Assembly (NCBI GenBank): GCA_021797225.1
Contig: JAKAAE010000083.1
Span: 1 to 7,207 of the forward strand
DNA length: 7,207 bases
Reading direction: 5' to 3'
Origin: Thermoplasmata archaeon
GTDB taxonomy: Archaea; Thermoplasmatota; Thermoplasmata; Thermoplasmatales; Thermoplasmataceae
Shown here: piece by piece, positions 5,348 to 7,207 of the stretch
Layout of the letters: each line of letters begins with the position of its first letter
Numbering within the stretch: the stretch's first letter is position 1
Notes under the pieces: generated by a model
Told to the model about the DNA's origin: nothing
Seen by the model: only the letters and a program-made list of their open reading frames with translations
The model's database searches: none
Program-made: the position numbers and the translations under genes

Positions 5348-5740
5348 TTATTGAGTAATTTCAATATTTTCACTGATAGGGTTTTTTCCGATGCTTGATA
5401 TCTCTAACCTTATTCTGTATTTCTCCGGTATAATGGAATGATCATCAAGTTCCTTATATGCACGCCGTGAAAAGAAAATCCCATCGTTGGGGCCGCACCC
5501 GGCTGGATTCAGATAAAGACCTACTTTCAGACCCTCTAAATCCTTTAAATCCTCAGAATTCAAGTAGTCTACAACACCCTCAACCTTCAGTATCCTGCCC
5601 TCCATTTCAATTTCATTTTGCATCCCTAGTTTCCCTGAAAACTGTAAAGACCTGGCAGGGAGGTAATAATTCGAGGCATCAGGATTAACAGGTTTTACAA
5701 GTTTTTCTTTCTTCAACAACGAATCTATAATAGCAACCAT
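5348..5740 (-). CDS. Unrecognised 130-residue protein downstream of the XPD helicase
   Basis: I do not recognise the family. The product is soluble-looking, with no signal peptide or membrane segment and a single Cys (C82). It begins with a short helix-like MVAIIDSLLKKEKLVKPVNP, then an aromatic stretch YYLPARSLQF (25-34). Alternating strand-like segments follow (EIEMEGRILKVEGVVDYL 43-60, LKVGLYLNP 71-79), then a Gly-rich turn GCGPNDGIFFSRRAY (81-95), and a final KYRIRLEISSIG (107-118), so a small mostly-beta fold is plausible. A TTTATAA box 22-28 bp upstream of the ATG indicates leaderless transcription. It starts 40 bp after the helicase stop on the same strand, so it may also receive read-through. 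That context hints at a repair link but proves nothing. Codon use looks like that of its neighbours, so it is probably real. Confidence 0.75.
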   Translation of the reverse strand: MVAIIDSLLKKEKLVKPVNPDASNYYLPARSLQFSGKLGMQNEIEMEGRILKVEGVVDYLNSEDLKDLEGLKVGLYLNPAGCGPNDGIFFSRRAYKELDDHSIIPEKYRIRLEISSIGKNPISENIEITQ

Positions 5741-5761
5741 GATATTTAATAGGGATATAGG

Positions 5762-5768
5762 TTATAAA
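5762..5768 (-). promoter_or_regulatory. TATA box of the 130-residue gene (leaderless)
   Basis: TTTATAA on the minus strand, in the 40-bp gap after the helicase stop, ends 22 bp before the ATG at 5740, placing the transcription start at or near the ATG. No Shine-Dalgarno motif precedes this start. The gene therefore need not depend on the helicase promoter. Confidence 0.5.
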
Positions 5769-5780
5769 TATTTTATAATT

Positions 5781-7207
5781 TTAGCGCTGATTATTTGACA
5801 GGAGGTTATTCCGCCAGAAAGTGTCATTGAACCTGTCATCACACAGCCAGATATTTGATTCGTCGTAGGGTGACCTGGTAGAACGCCCTGCAGCCTGTTT
5901 TATCTTTATTAGTGCAAATTCAAAATAGAGCAGATTGTATGCATTCTTTTTCAGGGTCTTTTCAAGATATTTTATCTTGTCCTTTCTGTAGTCATCCAGA
6001 GGTATCAAAGGCAACCCTGCTATAATTACATCGCTGATCAGGCTCTTTCCCTTACTCACAAGCTGAATTCCCTCCAGCAATCTACCACCGTGAACCGAAA
6101 AAATGATAATTTTCCCTTCGTTTGCCCTTTTCTCGATGTAAGAATAGGAAATTTTCTTGCTTTCAAATATACTTTTAGACCGCATGCTGTCCGGCAGGAA
6201 ATTTGCAAGCCCCGGGACTTTTGTATATGAATCCCCGAAAATAATTTTATATGATGGGACCGCCACAAGTACACTTTTCTCTGATTCTGAATATATATTT
6301 ATTATAAACTGCATATATTTTTTAAGCATTAATGCCCATTCTTCAACATTGTCACGGTAACGGCCCAGTGTGGTATATCCTTCAATTATTTTGTAATTTT
6401 TTATGCCTCCAGCATTGGTGAATATGGCATCAACCTTCAGGTATAGAACATCCTCCATATTCCATACCTTGGATATGTGGTCCACTGAGGGCAGTGTACC
6501 TGACATGAATATAACAGGACTGGGTTTCAAAAATGAGAGGTACCCGGAAGTATCATAATACATGATCTTTAATTTAAGCTCTTTTTTCTCCAGGCTGTTA
6601 ATCGTGGAATATATTGCACCATTTTCCATCCTCTGGTAATCATAGAGAAAATTATACACGGTCTCAAGGTAATTTCTGCCCCTTTTCTTCAGAGGGCGAT
6701 TTTCATTTTTCTTCTCAAATTCATCACTGAACGTTTTTAAAGGCTCTAAATCTGATATCCGGGATTGGAATTCGGTCGAGAATTTGAATGATTTCAGATT
6801 ATCCGTGACCCTGGTTGAGCTCATATTGGAAAGTAGGTTCTCCAGTATCAGGTTGGCCTGGACTCTCTCATATGAATTATAGTGCTCTATGGGAAAATCC
6901 TTTACAAGAAGGTCAATAGCCTTTTCAACTGTTTTTATCTGGAGGGTTCTTCCGAAGTTTTCGATCACCGAATCAAGATTATGTGCCTCATCGAAAATTA
7001 TATAATAATCATCAAGATTGATCATTTCTTCCCCCTCGGTACCGTGGAATACATTGAAACGAATTGAAGGATTCAGGAGGTAATTATATGTCATTGCTAT
7101 GATCTGTGCATCCGCCATACTTGCCCTGACAGAATAATACGGGCAGTATGCTTTCATATTCTCTTTTTTTATGGGAACCAGATTCCCCTTTGTATCCCTC
7201 CCCAGCG
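5781..7207 (-). CDS. xpd: XPD/Rad3-like DNA helicase (5' end outside the window)
   Basis: Superfamily 2, 5'-to-3' ATP-dependent DNA helicase of the iron-sulfur XPD/Rad3/DinG group, acting in DNA repair. The frame stays open to the window edge: 16 codons precede the internal ATG at 7157 and read LGRDTKGNLVPIKKEN, so the true start and the Walker A motif lie outside. Counting from that Met: CPYY with C5 (probably the last of four Fe-S cluster cysteines; the others are off-window), MTYNYLLNP at 22-30, DEAHN (motif II) at 56-60, an Arch-like insert about 95-190, SGTL (motif III) at 219-222, GGRLLEGIQL (motif V) at 357-366, and QAAGRSTRSPYD (motif VI) at 421-432, then LCDDRF at 438-443. About 474 of an expected 600 or so residues are present. 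In motif V, Gln stands where many relatives have Asp. Family assignment is firm; XPD versus a DinG-like paralogue is slightly less so. Confidence 0.93.
   Translation of the reverse strand, partial: LGRDTKGNLVPIKKENMKAYCPYYSVRASMADAQIIAMTYNYLLNPSIRFNVFHGTEGEEMINLDDYYIIFDEAHNLDSVIENFGRTLQIKTVEKAIDLLVKDFPIEHYNSYERVQANLILENLLSNMSSTRVTDNLKSFKFSTEFQSRISDLEPLKTFSDEFEKKNENRPLKKRGRNYLETVYNFLYDYQRMENGAIYSTINSLEKKELKLKIMYYDTSGYLSFLKPSPVIFMSGTLPSVDHISKVWNMEDVLYLKVDAIFTNAGGIKNYKIIEGYTTLGRYRDNVEEWALMLKKYMQFIINIYSESEKSVLVAVPSYKIIFGDSYTKVPGLANFLPDSMRSKSIFESKKISYSYIEKRANEGKIIIFSVHGGRLLEGIQLVSKGKSLISDVIIAGLPLIPLDDYRKDKIKYLEKTLKKNAYNLLYFEFALIKIKQAAGRSTRSPYDESNIWLCDDRFNDTFWRNNLLSNNQR

Noticed and set aside
5458..5688. 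76-residue plus-strand frame opposite the 130-residue gene
   Set aside because: It is antisense to a better supported gene that has a well-placed promoter, and its Pro/Ser-rich composition is typical of a shadow frame.
1..7207. CRISPR array, complete insertion sequence, or toxin-antitoxin pair
   Set aside because: No regularly spaced repeats, transposase or paired small genes are visible on either strand.

Overview
The window looks like a chromosomal segment of an AT-rich archaeon, most probably a member of the Thermoplasmatales (Ferroplasma / Acidiplasma / Cuniculiplasma-like). The reasons are an archaeal-type ATP-dependent DNA ligase, an XPD-type helicase, an OB-fold SSB, AT-rich TATA boxes lying about 20-30 bp upstream of start codons (leaderless or short-leader mRNAs), a tRNA-Tyr with a C1-G72 pair and an archaeal intron, and tRNA genes without encoded CCA. 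The lineage is an inference; no rRNA is present to fix it.

Layout, left to right. At the left edge lie the first 8 codons of a minus-strand gene, perhaps the proteasome beta subunit. Next is a minus-strand cation:proton antiporter of the CPA2 type with a C-terminal CBS pair (161-1774), then an intron-containing tRNA-Tyr (1888-1986, minus). A gene-poor stretch of nearly 500 bp (1987-2468) follows; it holds the tRNA promoter, the ligase promoter and a possible decayed gene. The DNA ligase (2469-4217, plus) converges tail to tail with a single-OB single-stranded DNA-binding protein (4233-4715, minus); a hairpin sits in the junction. Between ssb and a tRNA pair lies a decayed C-terminal piece of a tyrosine recombinase (4841-5095, plus). 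It runs into the 3' half of a CAU tRNA (5078-5150, minus), which is the classic position of an archaeal integrase next to its tRNA attachment site. tRNA-Asn (5155-5226, minus) is 4 bp upstream of the CAU tRNA. An unrecognised 130-residue gene (5348-5740, minus) and a 5'-truncated XPD/Rad3-like helicase (5781-7207, minus) complete the window.

Functionally the right two-thirds is a DNA-maintenance neighbourhood: helicase, ssDNA-binding protein and ligase. The genes are on separate promoters rather than in one operon, so the link is one of proximity. The antiporter serves ion/pH homeostasis and looks unrelated.

I see no CRISPR array, complete mobile element or clear new defence system. The most interesting item is the eroded integrase at the CAU tRNA: its catalytic Tyr is replaced by His and its box II is lost, so it is a fossil of a former integrated element. 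Smaller curiosities are a C-A mismatch in the tRNA-Asn acceptor stem, an unusual Thr-Ile-Glu in place of the usual Asp-containing ion-binding motif of the antiporter, and an uncharacterised protein directly downstream of the XPD helicase.
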